This document shows positions 1 through 5,546 of a DNA stretch of 6,096 nucleotides, in pieces. The DNA is from JAHEJX01 sp041605955 (GTDB lineage: Bacteria; Actinomycetota; Acidimicrobiia; Spongiisociales; UBA5794). The notes under the pieces are model-generated. The model was not told the DNA's origin, ran no database searches, and saw only the letters and a program-made list of their open reading frames with translations. The position numbers and the translations under genes are program-made. The stretch spans positions 1-6,096 of the forward strand of contig JBFIXI010000122.1 of assembly GCA_041605955.1 (NCBI GenBank). The letters run 5' to 3'. Position 1 is the first letter of the stretch, and each line of letters opens with the position of its first letter.

Positions 1-171
1 GCAAGCAACGTGCCCAAGGCTGTTCCGGTGTTCATCGCCCTCGGCGGAATCTCGTTCCCCACTTCCCAGGCGCCATTCGAAAAGATCGAACCTCTCTACT
101 TGGTTGCCGTTCTCTGCTGGCTCGCTGGATTCGGCCTGCTTGCACGGCGACCCTCATCGACTCCAACCTGA
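1..171 (+). CDS. C-terminal fragment of an integral membrane protein (partial)
   Basis: The frame is open from the first base to the TGA at 169-171 and gives 56 residues, so the gene begins before the window. The fragment holds a hydrophobic stretch around residues 9-19 (VFIALGGIS), a polar loop (residues 20-30), and a clear transmembrane helix around residues 31-48 (LYLVAVLCWLAGFGLLA). It then ends in a basic and Ser/Thr/Pro-rich tail (ARRPSSTPT). The RR after the last helix suggests a cytoplasmic C-terminus by the positive-inside rule. Third codon positions are mostly G or C, which supports real coding. I do not recognise the family, and nothing in the fragment indicates an enzymatic function. 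It converges on the minus-strand CPBP gene, with about 310 bp between them. Confidence 0.65.
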   Translation, partial: ASNVPKAVPVFIALGGISFPTSQAPFEKIEPLYLVAVLCWLAGFGLLARRPSSTPT

Positions 172-485
172 ATCGAACGCCGACTCCCGCCCAGACCCGG
201 CAGTCGGCTCGGAAGACCGTGAGCAAGCTGAGAACGAGCGCGTCAATCTTGGTGCACTGGTAGATCCGCAAGCTTGCCGGTCGCTACTTAGATGAATCGT
301 CAGTAGCGGCAGTGGAAGCTGCGCTGTGCGGGCCGGGCGACATGGAGAAGGGGATCGAGACGATTGCCACATTCCTCGACGGGTCGCTGAGTGCAGCCTG
401 GCAGCCATGATGCACACGGTGCATGGGCTACCCGAGCGATGCTTGCCGGCCGGCGAGAAGGGCCCGCAACGGCCGTCTGGTGCGC
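172..485. other. Convergent intergenic region between membrane protein and CPBP gene
   Basis: About 314 bp lie between two convergent genes. Apart from the coding fragment at 264-410, it holds a 15-bp interrupted palindrome at 410-424 (ATGCAC-ACG-GTGCAT) and a 10-bp GC palindrome at 445-454 (GCCGGCCGGC). Neither is followed by a T-run on either strand, so no classical intrinsic terminator is evident, although transcripts from both sides should end here. Confidence 0.5.
264..410 (+). pseudogene. Decayed coding fragment, unknown protein C-terminus
   Basis: This frame reads IRKLAGRYLDESS, then AAVEAALCGPGDMEKG, and ends at SLSAAWQP before the TGA at 408-410. It looks like the helical C-terminus of a real protein, and third positions are G/C-rich from about 320 onward. 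An in-frame TAG at 261-263 lies immediately upstream, and no ATG with a ribosome site fits the whole stretch. The only in-frame starts are a GTG at 312 and an internal ATG at 342, neither with a good Shine-Dalgarno sequence. Another plus frame (about 170-295, ending CRSLLR) also looks partly coding, so an old frameshift is possible. It could also be a very short intact ORF from GTG 312, or chance. The family is not recognised. Confidence 0.35.
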
Positions 486-1376
486 CTACTTGTGAACCAC
501 TTGCTTCGGCGGCTCTGACGTGCCGGTGTCGGAGTCGAGACCCGTGAAGCGGCGTTGACCGGATAGCTCGTTGGGGCCGTAGCGGAGCGTGACCACGAGA
601 ACGGCGGCCCAGGCGACGAGCGCCGGTGTCCACCCGGCACGGAGCGGCAGCAAGATGTTGAGCGAGAGATTGAGTGATGCGTGGAAGAGGAGCATCGAGA
701 ACAGGTTGCCGCTTGCGCTGTTGTAGATCCACGTCATCAGCGTCGTGTATGCCACGATGCCGGCGAGGTAGGGCGCAAACGGGTCTCCGTAGGCGACGAC
801 CAGCGGGAGATGCCACACACCCCACACGGCGCCCAATCCCAGACTCGCCGTCAGCGCGCTCGTGCGCGCCTGCATCCGCGGAAGCGCGTAACCCCGCCAG
901 CCGGCTTCCTCCAGCAGCGGACTCGTGAATATCTGTGACAGCAACACCAACGGCAGCAACGCCACTGCCCCGAACCAGCCCACCTCGGCGGCCATCTCGG
1001 CCAGCCCTGCGTCGGCATCGACGAACGGTTGGCCGAACAGCACGGCATCGATGGTCATCGCTACGAGGGTGAGCACGGGAGCGAGCGCAGCGGCCACCAC
1101 ATAGGTGCGGATCAGCGACCTCTCCGGCTTGAACCGCCCGAGCAACGCACGGACGGCTGCCCGCCCATGCTGAGCCCGAGTGAGGCTCAGCGCCACTACC
1201 GACGGCCCCACCGCACCCAACGTCTGCAGGGCCACGAACCAAGGTGACGTGATGAGAGCATCGGCATCGGCCGCACCCACGAACAGGACGGCCGACGGAA
1301 TCCAGAACACCCAACTGAATACGAACGTGAACACCAAGAACGTGACCGTCTGATGCGATTTTGCCCACTCGATCAC
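486..1376 (-). CDS. CPBP-family intramembrane glutamic endopeptidase (CAAX protease-like)
   Basis: The 296-residue polytopic membrane protein belongs to the CPBP (Abi/CAAX prenyl protease 2-like) superfamily, whose members cleave substrates within the membrane. The three catalytic motifs are visible: EEAGWRG at residues 156-162 (Glu156, Glu157, Arg161), WGVWHLP at 185-191 (His189), and FHASLN at 231-236 (His232, Asn236). Hydrophobic segments lie near residues 11-33, 47-66, 92-115, 134-152, 178-195, 202-218, 225-242 and 250-264. The C-terminus is short and polar. The start is a GTG (1374-1376), supported by GAGGAG six bases upstream (1383-1388 on the plus strand). Length is normal for the family. 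It follows the ABC permease by 110 bp in the same direction, so it may be co-transcribed. Substrate is unknown. Some relatives act in bacteriocin self-immunity or peptide processing, but nothing here fixes that role. Confidence 0.9.
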   Translation of the reverse strand: MIEWAKSHQTVTFLVFTFVFSWVFWIPSAVLFVGAADADALITSPWFVALQTLGAVGPSVVALSLTRAQHGRAAVRALLGRFKPERSLIRTYVVAAALAPVLTLVAMTIDAVLFGQPFVDADAGLAEMAAEVGWFGAVALLPLVLLSQIFTSPLLEEAGWRGYALPRMQARTSALTASLGLGAVWGVWHLPLVVAYGDPFAPYLAGIVAYTTLMTWIYNSASGNLFSMLLFHASLNLSLNILLPLRAGWTPALVAWAAVLVVTLRYGPNELSGQRRFTGLDSDTGTSEPPKQVVHK

Positions 1377-1382
1377 TCGCAG

Positions 1383-1388
1383 CTCCTC
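1383..1388 (-). promoter_or_regulatory. Ribosome binding site for the CPBP protease
   Basis: GAGGAG on the minus strand lies six bases before the GTG at 1376. It decides this start over internal ATGs and supports GTG initiation. Confidence 0.7.
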
Positions 1389-1421
1389 GTATCGAACAGT
1401 CGCCCCGGTTCAGGCTTTCGG

Positions 1422-1437
1422 CGCCGGTGTGCCGGCG
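1422..1437 (-). terminator. Small GC hairpin between permease and CPBP gene
   Basis: CGCCGG-TGTG-CCGGCG on the plus strand is a perfect 6-bp stem with a 4-base loop, lying 50 bp after the permease stop and 45 bp before the CPBP start. No T-run follows on the minus strand, so it could be a partial attenuator, an mRNA-stabilising hairpin, or chance in GC-rich DNA. Confidence 0.3.
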
Positions 1438-1486
1438 TCCTCGGCGTAGCGTGGATTTCGCTCACCGGACACTCCAGACCCAAGGC

Positions 1487-2704
1487 TCAGAGTGTCGAGC
1501 CGGTTGGGTGCGTGGAGGCCCTCCGCTCGGCCGTTCCGCGCCAGGCGTCGCGCAACTTGAGTGTTGCTCCGGTGTGAAGCACGGCGCCGGTGTAGACACG
1601 ACCGCCGAACCACACGAGGCCGGCGATGGCGGCAAGCGTGAGGGCGACAGCGACCACCGGCTCCCACCATTGTGTGGCGTCCATCGCGATGCGGTTGGGC
1701 ATGGTCAGTGGCGCAGTCGGTGGGAAGTACGAGGCGAGTTTCGCTATGCCGCTGTCCGGCCGCCCAACGGCGACGAACGAGGCGAAGTACGCCGCGATCA
1801 GCACTGCGGTCACCGGGCCGGTGACGCTCTGGGCGTCCTCGGTCCGTGACGCCAACGAGCCGAGCGCGCCATACACCACGGCGTAGAGCGCGTAGCCGAG
1901 CACGAACCACGCAACCACCCAGGCGAGCACGGTGCCGCTGGCGGCCGGAATGTCGACAGAGTCCACGACGGCGAGGGCGGCGACGGCGGCAACCGCGGTA
2001 ACAACGATTTGGGCCAATCCGAGCAGCCCGATGCCGACCACCTTGCCGGCGAGCAGGTTGCGGGCGGGCATGCGGGCCAGAAGCACCTCGACGACCCGGC
2101 TCGCCTTCTCCTCTACGACCCCGGTCAGCACGAGGCTTCCGTAGGTGGAGATGGCGATGAACAGTACGACGCTCATGATCAGCACCGCCGTCTCGTCGTC
2201 GGGGCTGCGTCCCTGCAACGAACCGAGTTCGATTTCGGTGATTGGGACGGGTGCGATCAGGGCAACCAGATCGTCGAGGTTGATTCCTGCGACCGCCGCC
2301 CGCTCGCGGAATGCGACGAGCTGCATCGCCCCGGTCACTACGGCCCGGAGCTGCTCGTCGGTCTGCCGTCGCCACTCGAGCCGCTGCCCGTCGACGACGA
2401 GCACGTCGATGTCGCCCTGGCGGACGGCTTCCTCGCCGGCGGCGATACTGTCGAAGTGGTGTAACTGCACGGCGGTACCGGCGGCGGCGCCTTGGTCCTC
2501 GATGGCGGCAGGGAGCGCGGTTGGAACCGTGCCGGTCAGACCGACGTGATTGGTGTCCCCGTCGCTCTCGAGCAGAGATGGCACCACGACGAGACCGAGC
2601 ACGACGAGGATCATCACCACCATGGATCCGCGAAAGACCCGGGAGCGGCTCCGTTCCCGCATCTCGCGGACTGCGACCAGCCACCCTTGGCGCAAGCCGT
2701 TCAT
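1487..2704 (-). CDS. ABC-2 type transporter permease (NatB-like exporter subunit)
   Basis: The 405-residue membrane subunit belongs to an ABC exporter of the ABC-2/NatB class (ABC2_membrane_3 type). A cytoplasmic N-terminus (MNGLRQGWLVAVREMRERSR) leads into transmembrane helix 1 at residues 27-45. An extracytoplasmic domain of about 125 residues follows, then helices near 173-194, 218-247, 258-284, 296-315 and 348-366. The family hallmark VVEEKASRVVEVLLA (196-210) follows helix 2, and the conserved FPPTAPLTMPNRI segment is at 327-339. The ATG overlaps the TGA of the ATPase gene as ATGA, and no strong Shine-Dalgarno precedes it, so translation is probably coupled. It should pair with that ATPase. 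The transported substrate cannot be read from sequence. Sodium, drugs and peptides are all handled by relatives. Confidence 0.92.
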   Translation of the reverse strand: MNGLRQGWLVAVREMRERSRSRVFRGSMVVMILVVLGLVVVPSLLESDGDTNHVGLTGTVPTALPAAIEDQGAAAGTAVQLHHFDSIAAGEEAVRQGDIDVLVVDGQRLEWRRQTDEQLRAVVTGAMQLVAFRERAAVAGINLDDLVALIAPVPITEIELGSLQGRSPDDETAVLIMSVVLFIAISTYGSLVLTGVVEEKASRVVEVLLARMPARNLLAGKVVGIGLLGLAQIVVTAVAAVAALAVVDSVDIPAASGTVLAWVVAWFVLGYALYAVVYGALGSLASRTEDAQSVTGPVTAVLIAAYFASFVAVGRPDSGIAKLASYFPPTAPLTMPNRIAMDATQWWEPVVAVALTLAAIAGLVWFGGRVYTGAVLHTGATLKLRDAWRGTAERRASTHPTGSTL

Positions 2705-3639
2705 GCCGCCACCGCCTGGCGGAAGAGCTCAGACAGCGTTGGAGGCTCGTAGGCAAACGCAATGATGTCGGTCGTCTGCCGAGCGACGGCTAGAACGGCA
2801 GCCAGGTCCGTGTCTCGGCCGACCCGCAGCTGGGCGTGACCGTCCTCCGACTCGAGGAGCTCGACGGAGGACAGCCCTGACCAGTCGGGTGGAACGCCGC
2901 GATATCGGACATCCACGAACCTCTCTGGCATCGTGGCGCGTAGCTCGGCCAGATCGCCGGCGAGGACGATCCGGCCGTGGTCGATCACGACGACGTCTTC
3001 GCACAGGTCCTCGACGAGGTCGAGCTGGTGGCTGGAGAACAGCACCGTCGCACCGGTGGCCTCGATCTCCGAGAGCAGGTCGGCCATGTTGCGTATAGCG
3101 ATCGGGTCGAGACCGGCGAACGGTTCATCGAGCACGAGCAGATCGGGCTCGTTGATCAGGGCTGCGATCAGTTGGACGCGCTGCTGGTTGCCGTGGGACA
3201 AGACGTCGAGGCGATCTTGCGCCCTGTCGGCGAGTCCGAGCCGCTCAAGCCAAATGTCGACACTCCGGCGCACCTCCGTGCCCGACCGTCCACAGAGCCG
3301 GCCCAGGTACTCGAGCTGTTCACCCACCCTCATACGGGGGTAGAGGCCACGCTCTTCCGGCATGTATCCGAACCGCGCCCGCTCCGCTTCCCCGATGGCG
3401 GCGCCCCGCCAGCGCACCGTACCGGCGTCCAACTCGACCAGCCCAAACACCGAACGCATCGCCGTCGTCTTCCCGGCACCGTTGGGGCCAACAAAACCGG
3501 TGAGGCGCCCCGGACGGGCGGAGAACGTGCACGCGTCAAGCGCAGCGACGGGACCGAACCGCTTGCTGGCCCCTTCGAACTCGAGCACGGCTCCACCCCT
3601 CACGGCAGGCGCCGCTCGCCCGACGTACGACTCTTGCAT
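2701..3639 (-). CDS. ABC transporter ATP-binding protein (NatA/YhaQ-like)
   Basis: The 312-residue ATPase should energise the downstream permease at the inner face of the membrane. Visible motifs are Walker A GPNGAGKTT (51-59), signature LSHGNQQRVQ (148-157), Walker B LLVLDEP with Glu172 (167-173), D-loop GLDP (177-180 region), and switch His204 in SSHQLDL. The Q-loop position reads YMPEERGLYP (92-101), with Glu in place of Gln, as in NatA/YhaQ-type exporters whose signature is also LSxGNQQ. The C-terminal 80 residues resemble the accessory domain of this subfamily and end in PPTLSELFRQAV. The frame stays open upstream to an ATG at 3792, but the ATG at 3639 is chosen because AGGAGGT lies nine bases before it and the extra 51 residues are unlike the family. 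It is the first gene of the transporter block. Confidence 0.93.
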   Translation of the reverse strand: MQESYVGRAAPAVRGGAVLEFEGASKRFGPVAALDACTFSARPGRLTGFVGPNGAGKTTAMRSVFGLVELDAGTVRWRGAAIGEAERARFGYMPEERGLYPRMRVGEQLEYLGRLCGRSGTEVRRSVDIWLERLGLADRAQDRLDVLSHGNQQRVQLIAALINEPDLLVLDEPFAGLDPIAIRNMADLLSEIEATGATVLFSSHQLDLVEDLCEDVVVIDHGRIVLAGDLAELRATMPERFVDVRYRGVPPDWSGLSSVELLESEDGHAQLRVGRDTDLAAVLAVARQTTDIIAFAYEPPTLSELFRQAVAA

Positions 3640-3648
3640 GGGAATTCG

Positions 3649-3655
3649 ACCTCCT
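3649..3655 (-). promoter_or_regulatory. Ribosome binding site for the ABC ATPase
   Basis: AGGAGGT on the minus strand, nine bases before the ATG at 3639. It is near-perfect anti-Shine-Dalgarno complementarity and decides this start against the upstream in-frame ATG at 3792. Confidence 0.8.
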
Positions 3656-3966
3656 GAAACAACCCGTCTCAGCGGAGTGCCAACGAGAGAACCGACAGCA
3701 GAACCACGCAACGCGAATCCGGTGCACCAACTCCTGCCGACCTTTGACGGAGGTCTCGCGGCGCAGTATCCGCCTCTCCCAAGCACTCGCATAGGGGCCT
3801 ACGACACCATGCGACGGGGCCCAAACGGGGCGACTCTGTGCGACGGCACCGCAGCAACGAGACCTCGCCCCGCGGGTCTAGTGGCGGCCACCCGACCGCA
3901 CAGATCACTCACCCCCGCACCGCTTTCACCCTGAGCATCGATGCTATGGAACCGGCAGTTCTGTGC
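3656..3966. other. Upstream region of the ABC transporter block, no gene
   Basis: These roughly 310 bp should hold the promoter for the minus-strand transporter genes. I find no convincing paired -35/-10 hexamers. A perfect 12-bp palindrome sits at 3934-3945. CCGCACAG (3896-3903) and CTGTGCGG (3961-3968) form a distant inverted pair, as do CGGGGCGA and TCGCCCCG near 3826 and 3864. Open frames across this stretch lack family resemblance and ribosome sites. Confidence 0.5.
3934..3945. promoter_or_regulatory. 12-bp perfect palindrome, candidate operator
   Basis: AGCATCGATGCT is self-complementary over 12 bases and lies about 295 bp upstream of the ABC ATPase start and 22 bp from the hairpin at 3967. 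On the minus strand it overlaps TAGCAT, which could serve as a -10 hexamer. The role is inferred only from symmetry and position. Confidence 0.25.
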
Positions 3967-4003
3967 GGGGAGCTGACACGGTGGTGGGTGGTGTCAGCTC
4001 CCC
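3967..4003 (-). terminator. Perfect 13-bp hairpin, probable terminator of the decayed gene
   Basis: GGGGAGCTGACAC (3967-3979) pairs perfectly with GTGTCAGCTCCCC (3991-4003) around an 11-base loop. It begins 10 bases after the minus-strand TAA at 4014-4016. This placement fits a terminator for that reading frame. There is no U-run on the minus side; on the plus side the sequence continues GGTTTGGGGGTT. It therefore resembles the U-poor hairpin terminators reported in actinobacteria, and could also insulate the ABC promoter region from the YdeI side. Confidence 0.65.
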
Positions 4004-4013
4004 GGTTTGGGGG

Positions 4014-4251
4014 TTAGCGGCTGGCGCCGGCGACGAAGGTGGCCACGATGTAGGTGGCGTGATCAGCGCCTGGGTTGGACGTTCGACGATCCACATGAAT
4101 GCACCCCACCACTCGTGCCGGCGTGTCGGTGGCGCTCGCATTCGGCGAGTTCATCGGAAACCTGGACCAGTACGTACTCGACGAGGCCGCCCGCGGCCGC
4201 AAAGGCGTCGATCTCGCTTCTCGCACCCCCGAGGTCCACAGTCGTTGCCAT
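4014..4251 (-). pseudogene. Small minus-strand gene with apparent frameshifts, unknown function
   Basis: Three minus frames each hold a coding-like piece in succession. From ATG 4251 one frame begins MATTVDLGGARSEIDAF and reads to about LAECERHRH near 4120. A second frame continues EWWGAFMWIVERPTQAL over about 4110-4065. The third ends DHATYIVATFVAGASR and stops at TAA 4014-4016, with nearly every third base G or C. A terminator-like hairpin follows 10 bases later. Joined with two frameshifts they would give a protein of about 75-80 residues. GGAGGT lies at 4267-4272, 15 bases before the ATG, which is too far to be good. I do not recognise the family. The plus strand also has good third-position GC over 4099-4230 (the upstream extension of the YdeI frame), so strand choice is uncertain except for the last 20 codons. 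Confidence 0.4.
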
Positions 4252-4318
4252 GTCGTCAGGCACCGCACCTCCAGCAGCGGACCAACCGGTCCTGCGCAGA
4301 ACCGTGCGCCCCCACTCG

Positions 4319-4348
4319 TTGGTGCCGCTACAGGCGGGTGGATAAGGT
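4319..4348 (+). promoter_or_regulatory. Candidate promoter for the YdeI-family gene, possibly leaderless
   Basis: TTGGTG at 4319-4324 and TAAGGT at 4343-4348 are separated by 18 bases and match SigA-type -35 and TANNNT -10 elements. Transcription would start about 4355-4357, at or beside the GTG start codon, which would give a leaderless mRNA. The same AAGG could instead be read as a weak ribosome site nine bases before the GTG, but the two readings exclude each other. Confidence 0.4.
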
Positions 4349-4356
4349 CCACAGAT

Positions 4357-4965
4357 GTGGCACGTATCGATGACTTCGACGATCCCATGGCACCTGATGG
4401 CAAGGAGGTTCTGGTTCCGTCGAGTCGTAGCGGATGGCGTCGTTGGCTCGCCTCGAACTCCGAGCGACAGGACGGTCTCTGGATCGTCTACGGCAAGAAG
4501 ACAAGCAGTCTGGACGGTCCGGTCTATGACGACCTGGTCGAGGAAGCCCTGTGCTTCGGGTGGATCGACAGTCGGGTCCGGCGGGTCGACGATGACCGGG
4601 TGATGCAGTGGTTCTCTCCACGTCGAAGCGGCGGGTTGTGGTCTGCGGTCAATAAGGAAAGGGTCGCTCGGCTGATTGCCTCCCGACACATGACCGAACG
4701 CGGTCAGGCGACCATCGACCAAGCCAAGGCCGACGGCTCGTGGTCTCAGCTCGACGACGTCGACGCCCTCATCGTTCCGATTGACCTGAGGACCGCCCTC
4801 CAGGCGGTCCCTGACGCTGAGGCTGCATATGAAGCGCTGGCCAACTCGGCCAAGAAACAGTATCTCTGGTGGATTCACTCGGCCAAACGGCCCGTTACAC
4901 GCGCTAGCCGGATCGAAGAAACCATCCGAAGGCTCTCGTCCGAGGAAGGCCACGGCTCCCCCTAG
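4357..4965 (+). CDS. YdeI/OmdA-family protein (bacteriocin-protection-like)
   Basis: The 202-residue soluble protein belongs to the YdeI/OmpD-associated (OmdA) family. The N-terminal domain has the family pattern of a short lead, SGWRRWLASN (25-34), GLWIVYGKK (40-48), then VYDDLVEEALCFGWIDSRVR (56-75). It continues WFSPRRSGGLWSAVNKERV (85-103) and HMTERGQATIDQAKADGSW (111-129). The C-terminal OmdA-like helical domain has IPDL-type IVPIDLRTAL, AAYEAL, and WWIHSAKRPVTRASRIEE (171-188). The biochemical activity is unknown; relatives are annotated as bacteriocin-protection or stress-related. There is no signal peptide. The frame is open back to ATG 4099, but the extra 86 residues do not fit the family. 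GTG 4357 fits a -10 just upstream, and ATG 4387 (192 residues) is the alternative. It is transcribed alone, divergent from the ABC block. Confidence 0.88.
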   Translation: MARIDDFDDPMAPDGKEVLVPSSRSGWRRWLASNSERQDGLWIVYGKKTSSLDGPVYDDLVEEALCFGWIDSRVRRVDDDRVMQWFSPRRSGGLWSAVNKERVARLIASRHMTERGQATIDQAKADGSWSQLDDVDALIVPIDLRTALQAVPDAEAAYEALANSAKKQYLWWIHSAKRPVTRASRIEETIRRLSSEEGHGSP

Positions 4966-5015
4966 CCCTCCACCCGCTGTCCAGGGGCGCAAGCACTCCC
5001 TCGAACGCCGAGTAG

Positions 5016-5041
5016 CCGCCCGTATGTGCAGTAATGGGCGG
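5016..5041 (+). terminator. Weak hairpin after the YdeI-family gene
   Basis: CCGCCC (5016-5021) pairs with GGGCGG (5036-5041) around 14 bases, about 50 bp after the stop codon. The following sequence is G-rich rather than T-rich, so terminator function is only possible. Confidence 0.25.
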
Positions 5042-5083
5042 GCGGGGGCCTCCCTGCTCAGTATTCACCCGGCGTCGACACCC

Positions 5084-5172
5084 CGTGTCGTCTGGTGTCA
5101 TTGCGTCCATCTGGTGTTGTCCTGTACGGGATTTGCGGCGGCTTCGTGTCGTCCATTCCACCTGGTGACGTC
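5084..5172. repeat. Cluster of short direct repeats, candidate integrase arm sites (left)
   Basis: CGTGTCGTC occurs at 5084-5092 and 5145-5153. CGTCCAT occurs at 5104-5110 and 5150-5156, with a variant CGTCCAG near 5169. TCTGGTGT occurs at 5091-5098 and 5110-5117, with CCTGGTGA at 5161-5168. Repeats of this size clustered 240-320 bp from a tRNA-derived core resemble arm-type binding sites of tyrosine recombinases. The functional reading is inferred. Confidence 0.45.
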
Positions 5173-5185
5173 CAGTGCGCTGGAG

Positions 5186-5209
5186 TTGGGTTGCAGTTTG
5201 GGTTGCAGT
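5186..5209. repeat. Perfect 12-bp tandem duplication
   Basis: TTGGGTTGCAGT is present twice back to back (5186-5197 and 5198-5209) without mismatch. The 12-bp period would also fit a protein binding the two copies side by side. It lies about 200 bp from the tRNA-derived core, and a 12-bp-spaced pair of a different sequence lies on the other side of the core. Confidence 0.85.
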
Positions 5210-5407
5210 CGATCATCACGAAAGGCCGACAAGCCCGTTGGGCCCTAGCCGCGTCGCCCAATAGAACTCCGCCCCGGGGAGTACGACACCTTCCCAGTTG
5301 ACCCGAGAATCTCGATCTGAGGCGCCGCCAGCTCAGCAGGACGGCAAGGACATGTCGAAGGTCATCGCCGACAAGTCCGTGAAGATGACACGCTCTCTGT
5401 ACCTTCG

Positions 5408-5449
5408 CACGCCCGGAGGGACTCGAGCCCCCAAGCTTCTGATCCGTAG
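5408..5449 (-). other. tRNA-Arg(ACG) 3' half, probable attachment-site core
   Basis: Read on the minus strand, the segment starts with the anticodon loop CTACGGA (5449-5443, anticodon ACG). It continues with the 3' anticodon stem TCAGA, a 5-base variable loop AGCTT, and a T-stem GGGGG/CCCTC with loop CTCGAGT (one G-T pair). It ends with the acceptor strand CGGGCGT and discriminator G at 5408. No CCA is encoded. The sequence before the anticodon loop (GGAGAT) cannot pair with TCAGA and no D-arm is present, so this is not a working tRNA. Loss of similarity exactly at the anticodon loop is the usual signature of a tyrosine-recombinase crossover in a tRNA gene. T54 is C here, showing drift or variation from the usual T-loop. 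Confidence 0.75.
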
Positions 5450-5460
5450 ATCTCCAAGCC

Positions 5461-5540
5461 GTGTCCATGGGTGTCCGCAGCGGGCTGGAATGGAGGGCTT
5501 CCCCGTCCACCGACGTCCACACCCGTCCACACAAGTCCAC
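5461..5540. repeat. Helically phased GTCCAC repeats, candidate arm or accessory-protein sites
   Basis: GTCCAC occurs at 5505, 5515, 5525 and 5535, exactly 10 bp apart. Two weaker copies, GTGTCC at 5461 and 5471, are also 10 bp apart and immediately follow the tRNA-derived core. Ten-base spacing puts all copies on one face of the helix, suggesting cooperative binding of a recombinase, excisionase or bending protein. That function is inferred. Confidence 0.65.
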
Positions 5541-5546
5541 CGCGAA

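Noticed and set aside
445..454. GCCGGCCGGC palindrome as terminator or operator
   Set aside because: Short GC palindromes are expected by chance in this composition, and there is no T-run or conserved partner.
154..1368. 404-residue minus-strand open frame overlapping the CPBP gene
   Set aside because: It is a frame shadow of the CPBP gene, with Arg/Gly/Ala-rich low-information sequence and no motifs. The other frame carries EExxxR and both His motifs plus a ribosome site.
1410..2762. 450-residue minus-strand open frame across the permease
   Set aside because: Extremely Arg-rich translation typical of an out-of-frame reading of GC-rich DNA. The permease frame has the transmembrane and EEK hallmarks.
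3640..3792. N-terminal extension of the ABC ATPase to ATG 3792
   Set aside because: The extra 51 residues do not resemble the family, and an AGGAGGT ribosome site precisely precedes ATG 3639.
4099..4356. Upstream extension of the YdeI-family frame to ATG 4099
   Set aside because: The 86 added residues are not part of the family, and a promoter-like sequence lies just before GTG 4357. Third-position GC in 4099-4230 is good, so a separate unrecognised piece cannot be wholly excluded.
4063..4992. 309-residue minus-strand open frame antisense to the YdeI-family gene
   Set aside because: Most of it is the antisense shadow of a gene with clear family motifs. Only the 3' end from about 4251 was retained, as part of a possible pseudogene.
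5304..5314. CGAGA-A-TCTCG inverted repeat
   Set aside because: Only 5-bp arms, with no adjacent promoter or gene start to give it meaning.
5084..5540. CRISPR array
   Set aside because: Repeat units are 6-12 bp with 0-10 bp spacing. There are no 24-40 bp repeats with regular unique spacers.
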